From NCBI RefSeq assembly GCF_900324485.2, contig NC_046655.1:3960942-4024941 (forward strand): a stretch of 64,000 nt of DNA. Reading direction: 5' to 3'. The notes beneath the pieces are model-generated. The model did not search any database and had not been told where the DNA came from. It saw only the letters and a list, made by a program, of their open reading frames with translations. This DNA is from Mastacembelus armatus. Lineage: Eukaryota > Chordata > Actinopteri > Synbranchiformes > Mastacembelidae. This document shows positions 1 through 17,129 of the stretch, one piece after another. Positions within the stretch are counted from its first letter, which is position 1. Every line of letters starts with the position of its first letter. The translations under genes were made by a program, and so were the position numbers.

Positions 1-192
1 ATCATGTGTGTCAGATCATTTTTCAGTCCTAAAATGATTTAATACGTGTCTCACTGTAGCAGTGAAGGAACTACTGTTAGCTTGGTTAACAAGTAGTATT
101 CATGAGTCACAGTGTTTGATTCGTCCGACAGCAGTAATGCAAAAATGTGTAAATGAGAACTAAGTTATGAGTTTGGTTGTATTAAGATACAG

Positions 193-1730
193 TGCAGGTG
201 GTGACTGTGCAGGAGGAGAACATAAAGAAGCTCCTCATATCTTCTGTGTTCGGTGTAGGTACCACCGTGGAGATGTCCACCCAGGTCTTTGCCTGTTCCG
301 AATGTCCATTCTTCCACGTGCAGGAGTCTTACCTGCTGCAGCACATTGAGCACAGTCACCCAGAACGCTACAACAAACTCCAGAAGGCTGCAGAGACAGC
401 TGATGCCCCCAAGAGGAAGGTCCAGCGCCCTGAGTTTCCAAAGCCTTTCCCCATCCATGATAAGCCTGACCCTCACATGTGCCAGGAGTGTGGCAAAACA
501 TTTACACGTGCCTCAGATGTGACTCGTCACCAGCGGACCCACACAGGTGAGCGGCCATACACCTGCGAGGAATGTAAAAAAGGCTTCAAGAACTCTTGGG
601 ATCTGACCAGACATCAACGCATTCACACAGGAGAAAGACCTTTCCTCTGTTCCCAGTGTGGCAAACGGTTCACGCAGATGGGTTTGCTCAAACTTCACTT
701 TGAAAGAACTGCATGCGGCCAGGCATGCAACCCTCCCTTAGACTTAACGACAGAGGTCATAGAATCAGAGGAGACAGCAGAAAAAGCCAGTGGTCAGTAC
801 AAATGCCAGAAATGTGGTGAGAGCTTTAGCAGCATCCTGGAGCGGCTGAGGCACAGGCAGAGGCATGTGGTCCGTCGTCAATACAAATGTTCCCTCTGTG
901 AAAAGATCTACAGCCGAGCATCAGACTTAAAGAGACACCAGATGAAACACACCGGCGAGAAGCCGTTTCCCTGTGAGTGTGGGAAAAGCTTCACGCACAT
1001 ATGGCTACTGAATAAGCACCAACAGATCCACACTAGGGAACGTCTGTACCCCTGTACGGAGTGTGGGAAGAGCTTCACACAGCTCCAGATCCTTAAGAGG
1101 CACCTGCTCACTCACAACGGCCAGCGACCTTACAAATGCTCCTACTGTGAGAAGAGCTTCACCCAGCTGGCCAGCCTTACGCGCCATGAGAGAATCCACA
1201 CAGGTGAGAGGCCGTACATGTGCACCACCTGCGAGAAGACGTTCCTCACACATGGGGAGTTGGTGAGACATGAGCGCAGCCACAGCAGCTTTAGGCCGTT
1301 CAGCTGCCCTCAGTGCCCGAAGAGCTTCAAAACGAAACGTGCTCAGAGTGAACACCTCAACACACACACAGGCGAGCGTCCATTTGCGTGCACGTGTTGT
1401 GGGAAGAGTTTTGCCAAGTCAACATCACTTGTCCGACATAATCTGACCCACACAGGGGAGCGACCTCACCAGTGCTCTCAGTGTGGAAAGACCTTCCTGA
1501 CATCCGGTGAGCTGCTCCTCCACAAACGGATCCACACAGGAGAGAGACCCTATCCCTGCTCCTACTGTGACAGGAGGTTCAGGTGCTCCTCCGACCTCAA
1601 CATGCACATCCGAACACACACTGGGGAGAAGCCCCACAGCTGCTTGTTATGTAAGAAGAGCTTCTCTACATCTACAAGATTGAAAAGACACATGCGTACA
1701 CACATGGAGAAGAACACAGTTTTCCTTTAG
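193..1730 (+). CDS. C2H2 zinc-finger protein, terminal exon (gene starts upstream of window)
   Basis: The open frame runs without interruption to a stop at 1728-1730 and encodes about 14-15 zinc fingers, so the product is a probable nuclear DNA-binding regulator. There is no convincing ATG at its start: the frame opens at a GTG inside an acceptor-like sequence (AG at 191-192 or 196-197), so I read it as the last exon of a gene whose earlier exons lie left of the window. The first finger (FACSEC, about residue 33) is atypical and is followed by a roughly 50-residue linker. Then come fingers HMCQEC, YTCEEC, FLCSQC (ending in Cys rather than His), YKCQKC, YKCSLC, a shortened CxC finger (FPCECG), and eight further regular fingers joined by TGERP-type linkers. 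The layout, including the atypical first finger and the CxC finger, matches the zinc-finger exon at 19540-20804, so the two are probably paralogues. An ATTAAA at 1782 is a possible polyadenylation signal. Confidence 0.85.
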
Positions 1731-2233
1731 TTTTTGTCGGGCTCAAGAATCAGTGATGTAAATTATTTCAACATGATAATTATTAAAGACTAAAACTGTT
1801 AATCAGTTGAAGAGTTTTTTTATTTGTTGGGATGATGCTGTTACATGACTGGAAACAGAATGATAACATTCTTGGTGCTTTATAATGTATAACATTAATT
1901 TAAATGCTTTACACAGAGTAACATCGAAACACGTGGTTGTAGTCACAGTATGCACATTTTAATACACATTTACTTTTCAATGATGTCATCCACACAAATT
2001 ACCGTTACCACGCGATCGTCACGTGGGTTATCATTACGGCACCGTTAAATATTCAAATTCCCTCCAAGTTTCCCGCCGGGCCGCTTATCTGCACGGACTT
2101 CCTGTCCCACCCACATTGTCGTGTCGCTTCCGGGTGGCCACACAAGACCGAGGCAGCAAGCAGTCGTTTTCTCAGCTCTGTAAACAAAAGTTCGTCAACG
2201 GTTTAGCTCCAGCCACGCATCAAACAAAAGGAC
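1731..2233. other. Intergenic spacer and 5' region of the NUFIP2-like gene
   Basis: AT-rich 3' flank of the zinc-finger gene passes into a GC-richer stretch from about 2010. An E-box CACGTG lies near 2020 and an ETS-like CTTCCGG near 2126, both common in promoters without a TATA box. The transcription start of the downstream gene is probably near 2100-2160, but this is not fixed by the sequence. Confidence 0.45.
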
Positions 2234-4741
2234 ATGCATATCAAAACAGGTAAGTGTGGACAGTTTTTGCTACGTGTGGCCGAAAGCGGCTGCTTTCAGA
2301 CGTGTTATTTTGCGTTGTTAGCAGCGGTGCTAGCGGTGTCGACAGCAGCCTGCTCGCCGCTTTGAATGAGGGCTTACGAAACTTCGGTTTCGGCGAGTGT
2401 GCTAGCTGCCTGGTGGTGTCTTGACGTGGAGTAAACGGAGCAATCCTCTCAGCAACAGCCGCCCTGGTCGACAGACCGGTGAGCAGGGACCGAACAGAGA
2501 CAAAAGCGCTGATTGGCCTCACCGTGACGCTGCTAATTAAAGTTTGCTAACAGCTGCGTTAGCTGCGAGCCCCGCATCACCAGCCAGGACACGCTGATTT
2601 CCCCCAACACGCTGTTAAGGCCCCGGGCTGCGGCTTTAGTCAGAGGCTCAGGGGTTTGTACGGCCAGCCGCTTTCTCGAAATTTCTGCCACGGTGAGTGA
2701 GGACATGCGTGGATTTTTTTTTTCTTTTGAAATATGGCGCTTAGGAGCGGGCACGCTGTTCAGGCCGGTGCACTCATTATTTAACCCTGCTGCCCCCTCA
2801 GGTCGCTTAGCCCTACGACAAGCCTGGTTTGGTGTTTGACCTGATAAAAGCTGGTATGGATCTGAAATAATTGACGGTAATGCGAAGGTCCCACTGGATC
2901 CATCCAATATTTACTAAACCAGTTGTTTTATTTCTGACGAGCTATAAAGTGCCTGCATCATAACATATTTTACACCAGGCTTACAGACAAAAGCAGGTTT
3001 GGAGTTTCAGAGACTGTGTTGGGTTGTTTTGTTCAGAAATCAAAGACATTGAGTTGGCAGTAATATAGGAAATGGAAATGAAGCACATGCAGGCTGAGGA
3101 GTTGGCCTGTTTCTGCCAGATAGAATAATCAATGAGTAATCATTCTATAGCATTACAGCAGTCTCCACTCATGCTGCTGCTCTTTTAATACTGTCAGGAG
3201 AACACATACGTTTCACTCCTCCACACTCTGGACCAGGTCATCTTGGTATTTCTGCGTAACTTAGCACGCAAGCAGCAATACAGGAAACTGTTGTTCTGCC
3301 CATACTTGACTGGTGGTGACATCACATGAAAATGTGTCATCCACTTCTCATGTTTGTTTATATCTAACAACCGAGAGCAAAGATCACTTATGAGCCAGTG
3401 CCATTGTTGGGTGAAACACCTGTGTCCACTCATGTATGCTATGCAAGAACACTGATAGGAGTCCTTCAGGAATTTGTAATTTTTACAGATGATTTGGATT
3501 TTCACCAGTTTGTGTTGTAATATGATGGCATAGTAAATGAATGTTGTGATATGTCCATAGAATTCACTGTATATTCAGACATATCCCCTTTCAAATAAAT
3601 GAATCTAACAGTGTGTATGTGAATGACATGTTGACATCTCTCTTTCAGGTACATGGGAAGCCAGCAACACTGTTTGTGAGTCAGATACTCTGTGTGACCC
3701 AGCAGTCCTTGTTTCAGCCACTAACACCGAGCCACACATTCGCAACCGTCGCCTGTCTCCTGGTTCAGGAAACTGTGGAGGTGGTGGAGGCGGAGGCTGT
3801 ATCTCTGGAGGTGACCGACAGCTTTCACCAGAGGGCAACCTAATTGGACCCGTTCACACACACGGCTTCAACTTCAGCAGGGAAAAAGAACGCAAGGGTC
3901 AGCAACACAAAGGGCGTAGCATCCGCAGGGAAAGTCAGAAGGGCGTCAGCCGAGTTAGCGAGCGACCACAAAAGGTTAACCAAAAGGAGCGGTGGGTGGA
4001 GGACAGTCTGTCACTGCTCAAGCCCCCACCTGCCTTCCCAGTGCAGGACAGTCCTGCCAAACTGCAGCCTGCCGTTAGCTACGCCTCCAAGGTGAAGGCG
4101 GGGGCAACAAGTGGAACGCTGGAGGAGGACCGGCCAGCCATCGGTGTGCTGCTACAAAACCAGTGGGGTCTAAGTTTCATCAGCGAGGCGAGGCCGGCCA
4201 CAGAGGGCTCCAGCCCACACCCTGCTGCCGACACCCCACCACCTCAGCATACTGATGCTAAAGAGTCAACAGACCTACAGTTTGACGCAGGTGTCCAGCC
4301 CCATGACGAAACATCTATTCCAGTCACTACCTCTCCATCCCCCACCACAGGCCCAGATGTGGACGACGGCAATGGGGCACTGCTGCTTAGCTGTCGCCAT
4401 CTAGTGGAGGCTTTGAACTATCACAGTAGGGGTAAGCACTGTACAGCGCATGGAAAACGGTGCCTTGCATGAATTTTGTTAATCTGAAATATCACTGCTT
4501 TACATCTAACACTGGTTTCTCTCTTCACATCCACATAGAATGGAATGCCGTCTGTAACAGACAGAAAAAAGGTGAGTGACTTGTAAACTAGTCAATGGTC
4601 TTTAGTGTTTTCTGTAGATCTATGGTCTATGACAACTTTCTTTTGGTTCTCAATACCTCTAACATTATTTTGCTGTCTTCTGTTATTCCAGATCCAAAAA
4701 AGGTGGTCTGGTATAAGGACACCCAGGAGCATCCAGCCTAG
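2234..4741 (+). CDS. NUFIP2-like protein (four coding exons)
   Basis: Coding exons are 2234-2249, 3649-4431, 4539-4571 and 4692-4741. All introns are GT-AG and all phases agree (phase 1 throughout), giving about 293 residues. Exon 1 gives MHIKTG and exon 2 most of the protein: a glycine run, a basic Lys/Arg-rich stretch, then SYASKVKAG, and LLQNQWGLSFISE. The two short last exons end in DPKKVVWYKDTQEHPA. The SYASKV and WGLSFI blocks and the short C-terminal exons resemble, from memory, the nuclear FMR1-interacting protein family (NUFIP2), an RNA-associated protein. The predicted protein is much shorter than mammalian NUFIP2, so this may be a short paralogue or an incomplete model. The first intron is 1.4 kb and carries GC-rich first-intron sequence. 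AATAAA motifs near 5506 and 5560 are possible poly(A) signals. Exon structure is strong; the family name is only moderately supported. Confidence 0.6.
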
Positions 4742-5019
4742 CAGTGTGAGAGACCTGAAACATGTATGAAGATGTACACAACACACCTACATGCACATTA
4801 AAACACAGAATGATGGACAAATTTTTGAGTCCGTTCACATACACTGCACTCAGGATGATGTCTTCACACAAAGTCACACTGAGACACTTTGGACTAACTT
4901 CTTTGAGATCTTACAGCAATGGACTTTTTTAACGCCTTACAGAAAGCCTGCCTTAATTAATCAGACCTATTTTGAATGCGTCTCCCTACTCTTTTTAGCT
5001 TGTATGTATAGACCTGGTC

Positions 5020-5150
5020 TTTTTTTTTTTTTTTTTTTTTTTTTAAACAATCTCTAAAGAAGCTGTAATTTAAATCGTTTGCCCCTTTTGAATGCTTCAG
5101 TTTTATCAGACCCCCCCCCCCCCCCCCCCCTTTTTTTTTTTGTTGTCCTC
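5020..5150. repeat. Poly-T, poly-C and poly-T homopolymer runs
   Basis: In the 3' UTR of the NUFIP2-like gene a T run of about 25 bases (5020-5044) is followed by a C run of about 20 bases (5110-5130) running straight into a T run. The proline/phenylalanine frames read across this area are repeat artefacts. Confidence 0.9.
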
Positions 5151-5905
5151 TGTAACGCGAGTGGTCAATCAAGCACTTTGTTTAAAAAAAACAAAAAAAA
5201 ACAAAAAAATCTCTGTGACCAATCCCTGTGTGCGAGAAACCCTCACCAGAGTGATATATCTTTCCTCTCTCTCTATTAACAGAAGAATGTCTTGCTCGAG
5301 TTTTATGTATTATGGTTCATGTATGCAGAGGACGGAAGGGTGTAGTCAAAAGCACAGTAGAGTTCACCCTTTACCCCTGTCATCTTTTAATGCTGTGTTC
5401 ATTTTTTTGTTTTCATTTGGTTCCCTACATGGGTAGACATTACTCATAAATCCGTGAGGGACCTCACCATGTTCATTATGTTGATTTTTGAAAAGAAAAT
5501 TTATTGAATAAAAAAAATTACACTGGAGAAGGAGGAATGTAAGTGAACAGTATTGCTTAATAAAAATGAATAACTTGACAAGTTCCATTATAGTCGTTTT
5601 TATTTGACCATATGCAGTTTACATTTCCAGCTGTCCCAGTTGATAAAGTCATCAAATGTGGCATCTACTTGTCAGATCAGTTTAATGTTGACTTTTTTTT
5701 TCCTGGTATTTGAGTACAAGAAAACTATACAGGCCCCAGACATATCCTTTACAGATGGACACACAAATAGACACCCCATAATGTCTAGCTATCTTTTAAG
5801 CAGAAATGCTTAACATGACATTAGCAGTTGAAGTGTCTGACTCATTTCACCTCTGTTGTAACAGACCTGCTCCAACAACATATTTAGCACCAAGCTGTCC
5901 CTCGG

Positions 5906-11179
<5,274 letters not shown>

Positions 11180-11929
11180 GGCAGCAGAAAAACTGTTTTC
11201 AGGAATAAGAAAAATAATGTAATGTAAGTACATTCTGTCTTTGCTGGAAGCCAACAAATTTATTGCAATAACATTACATTTTGCCAATATTGTTAGGGAT
11301 AACCTAATCCAATCTCGAAGACTGGAATTGGGGCCAATTAGCAGTAATAGAACAATGTTCGATACTTCCAATTTGATATGACACCTATAAAGTAAACACT
11401 ACAGAATACATTTCAAGCATCACATTTTACCATAATGCGACACCAAGTGGAATTCGATTTGTATTTGTTGTTGCCGTGAATATCAAAATTAAGCTGTTAT
11501 ACCACTCTCAAGTGGGACTGTGTTTACATCATTCATTCAATGCTGCACTAAGTGGAAGTGAGCTATTTAAGACAGTTTGTTTACATAGTTATTTTGTTCA
11601 AAAGCAAATGAAAACCAATGCTGCACTAAGTGGAAGAGCCATATAAAATGTTTTTTAGTTTCTGTACATAAAAAAGAATAAAATATTAGGACATAGCTCC
11701 GATGCAAGCTGTTTGTTCTTACCGCATTGCAGAGCTATTCAATTGTCGAGCATATGCACTGGAATGATTTAAATAACTGAATGTACTTGAAGTGTGCAGT
11801 GCAGATAAATTTAAGTATCAGATTGGGACTTTGTATCCACAGACTCTCAAATGACTCATCTCAGGATTGGGTGCTGATCATAATCAAGTCATCCCTATTT
11901 ATTGTACAGTTGCAACAGGAAACATGGTG
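11180..11929. other. osgep upstream region
   Basis: No coding exon was recognised here. The stretch should hold the osgep transcription start. It contains an imperfect tandem duplication (copies of a 21-bp unit at 11538-11558 and 11616-11636, spaced 78 bp). It is AT-rich with no obvious CpG-rich core. Confidence 0.5.
11538..11636. repeat. Two identical 21-bp copies, period 78 bp
   Basis: The unit CAATGCTGCACTAAGTGGAA plus one further G occurs at 11538 and again at 11616. A shared TGTTTACAT precedes each at a slightly different distance, and a weaker AAGTGGAA match lies at about 11449. This looks like a local imperfect tandem duplication about 360 bp upstream of the osgep start codon. Confidence 0.85.
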
Positions 11930-12040
11930 TGGTAGAGAAGGTGACACGTGCAACACAGGTCAGCAGTCAGTCTCAAACCACCAGCATGTGAAAACATGGC
12001 CTGCACCCTAACCACTTAGCTATCAGGACACACCCATAAT
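11930..12040 (-). mobile_element. tRNA-like SINE remnant
   Basis: Read on the minus strand, a block like a tRNA A box (AGCTAAGTGGTTAGGGTGC) is followed about 30 bases later by a B-box-like GGTTTGAGACT. Spacing and order fit a tRNA-derived SINE head. The sequence is too diverged to fold as a tRNA gene. Confidence 0.45.
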
Positions 12041-12587
12041 GAACCTTTTGTGGGGTATTTGTTGAATGTCCCAGCCACAATAATGACACCATAATGATTC
12101 TAGAATCAAACAACAGACGTCTAAAGGACAGAACATCCCAGCTGTGCTCATCATTTTTATGCCTACATCCCATCGAGCGCAGACACAGAGGGACTACACA
12201 CTGTTTGTTTAATTTGCAGCAAAGATGTTATCAACAAGCTTCAACACAGTGCAGAAACAAAGTAATTGCATGGTAAGCTGATAAAATTCACATAATACAC
12301 AATACAATTACATGTACTGAACTAGCTTGACAACCAGAAACATGATCAGAAAGACAACAAAACTCAGGAAGGTGTCACTTCATTTGAAATCAGAGTTTTA
12401 ATAATATTTTTGTCAGGTTTATCAATCCTACACCTAAACATTTATAATTAATGAAGAGGTAGCTAATTCTTTATGTGTTGGAATATTGCAAATGTTTTGC
12501 TTAAATTTAGATGTTTCATTTAATTAGTCTTTTTTTTTGGTTGGTGATCTAAACAAACGTGCACATATTATCTCCTTTAGTATCTTC

Positions 12588-13677
12588 TTCTCCTTTGGGC
12601 TGCTCCCTTCAGGGGTCACCACAGCGAATCATCTGCCTCCATTCAACCCTATCCTCTGTATCCTCCTCACCCACACCAACTATCCTCATGTCCTCCTTCA
12701 CTACATCCAAAAACCTCCTCTTTGGTCTTCCTCTAGGCCTCCTTCCTGGCAGCTCTAACCTCAGCATCCTTTTACCAATGTATTCAACGTCCCTCCTCTG
12801 AACATTTCCAAACCATCTCAATCCGGCTTCCCTTGCTTTTTCTCCAAAACATCTAACATCCCTCTTTCCTCCACCTGCTCCCTGCTCTCACTACAGATGA
12901 CAGTGTCACCTGCAAACATCATGGTCCATGGAGATTCCTGTCTAATCTCATCTGTCAGCCTGTCCATCACCACAGAAACAAGAAGGGGCTCAAAGCCGAT
13001 CCTTGATGCAGTCCCACCTCCACCTTGAACTCCTCTGTCACCCCTACAGCACACCTCACCACTGTCTTACAGCTCTCATACATGTCCTGCACCACTCGAA
13101 CATACTTCTCTGCCACTCCAGTTTCCTCATACAAAACCACAGCTCCTCTCTCGGCACCCTGTCATTCGCCTGTCAATGCAGCTCCTTCTGGCCTTCTCTG
13201 TACTTCTCCATCAGCATTCTCAAAGCAAATATTGCATCTGTGGTTCTCTTTCTTGGCATGAGACCATACTGCTGCTCACAAATGCTCACTTCTGACCTCA
13301 GCATAGCCTCCACTACTCTTTCCCATAACTTCATTATGTGACTCATCAACTTTATTCCTCTGTAGTTTCCACAACTCTGCACGTCTCTCTTGTTCTTAAA
13401 GATGGGCACCAGTACCCTTCTCCTCCATTCCTCAGGCATCCTCTCACTCTCCAAGATCTTGTTAAGTAGCCCAGTCAAAAACTCTACTGCCACCTCTCCT
13501 AAACACTTCCATACCTCCACAGGTATGTCATCAGGACCAACTGCCTTTCCACTCTTCATCCTCTTCAATGCCTTCCTCACTTCATCCTTACTGATCTTTG
13601 CTACTTCCTGCTCCACAACAGTCACCTCTTCTACTCTGTGCTCTCTAACATTTTCCTCATTCATCAACTCTTCAAAG
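12588..13677 (-). mobile_element. RTE-type LINE, 5'-truncated
   Basis: Minus-strand translation gives a reverse-transcriptase segment: MKSGKAVGPDDIPVEVWK, PEEWRRRVLVPIFKNK, GNYRGIKLMSH and QYGLMPRKRTTDAIF. After frame changes it gives the C-terminal tail with MLRLELPGRRPRGRPKRRF and a final WRQMIRCGDP. The 3' end reads into GGAGAAGAAGAAG-type sequence, as in RTE/Rex3-like elements. Only about 1.1 kb is kept, so it is 5'-truncated and no longer coding. The same tail recurs at 50370-50435. Clade assignment is from motif memory. Confidence 0.85.
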
Positions 13678-13679
13678 TA

Positions 13680-13723
13680 TTATATTATCATATATATTAT
13701 ATTATATTATATTATATTATCTC
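13680..13723. repeat. TATAT simple repeat beside the LINE
   Basis: An imperfect array of TATAT units directly abuts the truncated 5' end of the LINE and ends about 15 bases before the acceptor-like AG upstream of the next ORF. Confidence 0.85.
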
Positions 13724-13777
13724 TTTTAGTATAATACAGGTGATAATGATCCTCTCATCACACAAGTCACAGAGACC

Positions 13778-14272
13778 ATGGCCAGAGTCACTATTAGTGA
13801 GAACCCATGTCCACCTAACTGGAACATCCCCACAGAGGAACCTGATATCATGGAAATCACAACATCTATGGCCAGCCTTACTATAAGTGGAGAGACACAC
13901 TTTGCATCCAGCACCTTTGATAGCCCAATGGCCACTGACAAAGAGCCCAGTTGTGTCAAGAGGATTTTGGTGGAAGATGCCAGATTGTGGAACAAAGTTG
14001 TGCGGTCCAAGAGAAGTTCAGGGAAGGAGGATTCCAGTCTGAGGAGTTTTAGTACTGGTTGCTCCAGGGAAACTAAAAGGGAATCCCTGAGAGGCCTGCC
14101 ACTGGAGGCCCAAGAGAAGATGGATAACTCTATGAGAAGCCCTAGTCCTGCCAGATGCTTCACGGGCAAAGATGGAGAATGGCCCACAGTCATAGAAGAG
14201 GAAAGAAAGCCAAAAGTGCAACAAAAACTGTTGCATAAAAGGAAACTGGAGGGAGATGATGAAGATGATTAA
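13778..14272 (+). CDS. Unrecognised 164-residue protein between osgep and apex1
   Basis: The open frame starts at an ATG with a strong Kozak context (ACCATGG) and ends with KLEGDDEDD and a stop at 14270-14272. The frame continues upstream to an acceptor-like ATACAG ending at 13739, so this could also be the last exon of a spliced gene, entered in phase 1. I do not recognise a family. The N-terminal third is Ser/Thr-rich and has two TIS repeats (ARVTISENP and ASLTISGET). The middle is basic (RSKRSSGKEDSS) and the end is Lys-rich and then acidic, which suggests a disordered, possibly nuclear protein. The intron or upstream flank has been invaded by the RTE LINE within 60 bp. No transmembrane segment or signal peptide is visible. 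It could be a fast-evolving gene or the remnant of one. Confidence 0.45.
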   Translation: MARVTISENPCPPNWNIPTEEPDIMEITTSMASLTISGETHFASSTFDSPMATDKEPSCVKRILVEDARLWNKVVRSKRSSGKEDSSLRSFSTGCSRETKRESLRGLPLEAQEKMDNSMRSPSPARCFTGKDGEWPTVIEEERKPKVQQKLLHKRKLEGDDEDD

Positions 14273-15990
14273 TCTTTGTTTGCCGTTCCACAAGAAAAAA
14301 ACTGGAGTGGCAAAATACAAGGTATATACAAGGTACAAAGGAACAGCCATAGCCGTATCACAGGGATTCCAGCTTGAATTTACTGCTAAGACTCAACAGA
14401 CAGAAAACACTAGGCCAAAACTGAACAGCCCATTAGTTCAAACTGGCTTCAGGAATTCTAAAAGACAGCAAAATGGACCACATTTCAGAAGATGGATATA
14501 CCAAGAGACATGCATGTCACTGCTGAATTACAGTCACTGAATTAAAAGTAAGAAGTAATGTCTTCCTATATATGTATTCATGTCTTGCTCATTAACTACA
14601 TTCCATCTTTTAAGAACATTTTCTTTTGATTTAAAGACGGCTCTCTTTAAACATGTGCAGAAAATGAACCAAACTAAAAATAAACGCACTCACAAGAGTA
14701 TTAGAATCTCTTATTTACAGCACATATGGGGCCTTTCAGCCTTCCAAATATCCTCTATAATATTAAGCTCACTGCTTCAACAATGTGCATTAAAGTGACA
14801 TGTGATAGTCAATAGATATAGTATTTGTTATATGTCCATACACAGCAGTACTACATATTTTACTGCATCTTGTCCTAACACTCTTGTCTCATCTTTAATG
14901 TCTTTAATGATGTGTCTGCATTATTTCAGCTTGGTCTTGAGACTACAAGTGTTTAGAACAAAGCCTGTGTTACACAGATCAGCATGAAGTGGATTTCCCG
15001 GACAGCTAGGTCCAATAAAAGATGTTATTGAAATGCATGAAGGAAAATGCATATCCAGGTTTTTGATGCTTCACAAAGTCAGAATGTCTCAGGCTGCCAT
15101 GGTTCAATTTTGACAAACTTATCTCTTACAAGGCTCCTGCTTTATATCAATGCAATACTAAATCCCTGAGGTACTTTAGCTGAATAAAACATGAAGCCAA
15201 ACATTTAACTAAGATAAAACAGCAGTGTAATGAAATAAAAACTATGAGATACTAAGTAACTGACTTGGATAATGTCATTAAAATTGTAACTGGCTAATAT
15301 TTTTCTACATTAAAAAGGTGAAGTTATTGTACTACAAGTCGTAACTTTATATTCAAAAGTTTGACTTAATATCCAATAATTTATTTATAAGGTATAAAAC
15401 CGAACCAACACGAGTCTGTAACTGCTTCTACTTAAATGATACGATCATTTATTATGTGCAGGATAGTTTTTGAGTAATATCCAAGTGTTTGAATGTGTTC
15501 TCGTATTCGGACAATTTAGATGTAAACCAGTGCAGGCCTCCTTTAAAGCTGTATATAATGTCTCCCTTAAGACCCACAGGACGGACAACACAATACACAT
15601 ACCTGACTCTACACCCTCCTTAGGTGGTGCACATGAATCCATTCATTAATAATCACTTAAACTTGAATTTCTTTAATTGTGTTAACTGGTCAAACTTCTG
15701 CTGCCCGTCTCCGCCATAGAGGCTCGGAGGACCCAAACTCAGGCATCTGCAGCGTTTGCCTGACCGAAAACACGCCGGTTAATTTGGCTTTTATTTCAGC
15801 GGTTTGCCACGATAATGCTTTTTGCACCGTGGCAACTAAATGTATGTATTTCTATCACTGTTTTTGAACTGGTTAATAAAAACGCGGAGGTTTTGTGTTT
15901 TTCTAATCATGCATTCGTATTAGCAGCCACAAAGTACAGCAGGCACGTGGTCGAAATCGTTGCTGCGCTTTGTGTGTCAGCTAGTGTGTG
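14273..15990. other. Gene-poor spacer before apex1
   Basis: AT-rich sequence with no exon that I can support. AAATAAACG near 14680 could be a poly(A) signal for the upstream ORF. From about 15700 the base composition becomes more GC-rich toward the apex1 promoter, and a short GT run lies at 15985-16010. Confidence 0.5.
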
Positions 15991-16076
15991 TGTGTGTCTG
16001 TGTGCGTGTGTTTGGGGGAGTGACAGGCAGGCAGGCAGCGTTTGTGTGGTCTTTGCATCCTGTTGAGAAAGTGCAA
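15990..16076 (+). other. apex1: Candidate apex1 non-coding first exon
   Basis: A donor-like CAA|GTAAGA at 16077 lies in the GC-richer upstream region, 1 kb before the first coding exon, whose acceptor is at 17060. Mammalian APEX1 also has a non-coding first exon. The 5' boundary is a guess, because there is no TATA box to fix it. Confidence 0.35.
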
Positions 16077-17129
16077 GTAAGATCATTTGCATCCTCTTTT
16101 CCTAAACCGTAACTGGCCGGAAGGAAAACGCGAACGCTATTTGCATTGTTGACAGGCTGGAGTGAGCTGTGTGGACTAAAGTTAGCTGGGCTCACCCTCC
16201 ATTGATTCTCAGTGCAGGCCGTGTGTGCTCTTTGTCACACAGCAGCTAGCAGCAGCAGCATAGCTTATTGGCTATTAAACCCGCTGCGCTACACAAAGTG
16301 CACATTAGCTTCTGTTGGTGGTGGTTTTTATGTTTCCTACGTGTTTATTCAGACTTAACGTGTCCTCTGCTTTGCTCTGTGCTCCTCTAACATTACAGCG
16401 ACCACTAAACGCTCAGCGCGCTTCCTCTTTGTTGCAGCTTTAAGCCTTTTCACAAAACACTCAGGGTGATCGGGTTGACTGAAGCCTCTGGTAAAACTAA
16501 TGTGTGACGTTATATCTCAGTCTGAGGCATTTCATCTAGCAGATACGCACGAAACGTTACTCAACGTTACACAACGTGTATTTCTTAAAAGGAGGAAGGC
16601 ATCGTGGTTTGTCCGAGACCTGTGCTGACATGCACCTACATCAGTGTCAGTTTACAGACTTGTTTATATGCCCATGCTAGGGCTGATGTTCATGGAGGTA
16701 AATGAGACACAACTGGAGAAAATTCCAACACTGTGATCAGCCATCAGCCAATTTGACCGATGCCACAGACAGATATTGGCTCATTGCAATTATATTTCAG
16801 TACTGCTGTATATGGAGGCTGATACATAGGCTAACAAGAAACAAACTAAATAACTATTAAGAAGCTGGGGATGGCAAATGTCATTTCCTATGACCAGTTG
16901 CAGTTTCTGATTCATTTTCCGCTAAAATCAGTTAAAAACCTGCACAAACTAACAGTTTGCAACCAGTTACATGTGATGAAAATCAGTTTTACATATTGTT
17001 ATAGCATTTGGCCCTTTAATTTTATGTGACCTCACCACTTACATTGGTTTTCTCCTCTAGGCCCGTGTGCTGTGGTGCGTGCGTGTTGTGGGTTTGCGAG
17101 GTGTGTTTGGATTCAGGGCAAGTTCAAGT

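Noticed and set aside
5079-5436. Proline-rich ORFs
   Set aside because: Produced by poly-C and poly-T runs in a 3' UTR.
13003-13341. Plus-strand ORFs over the RTE LINE
   Set aside because: Antisense shadows of the reverse-transcriptase frame.
17061-17129. N-terminal extension of APEX1 as a mitochondrial signal
   Set aside because: The frame is open back to the splice acceptor but contains no ATG before 17130.
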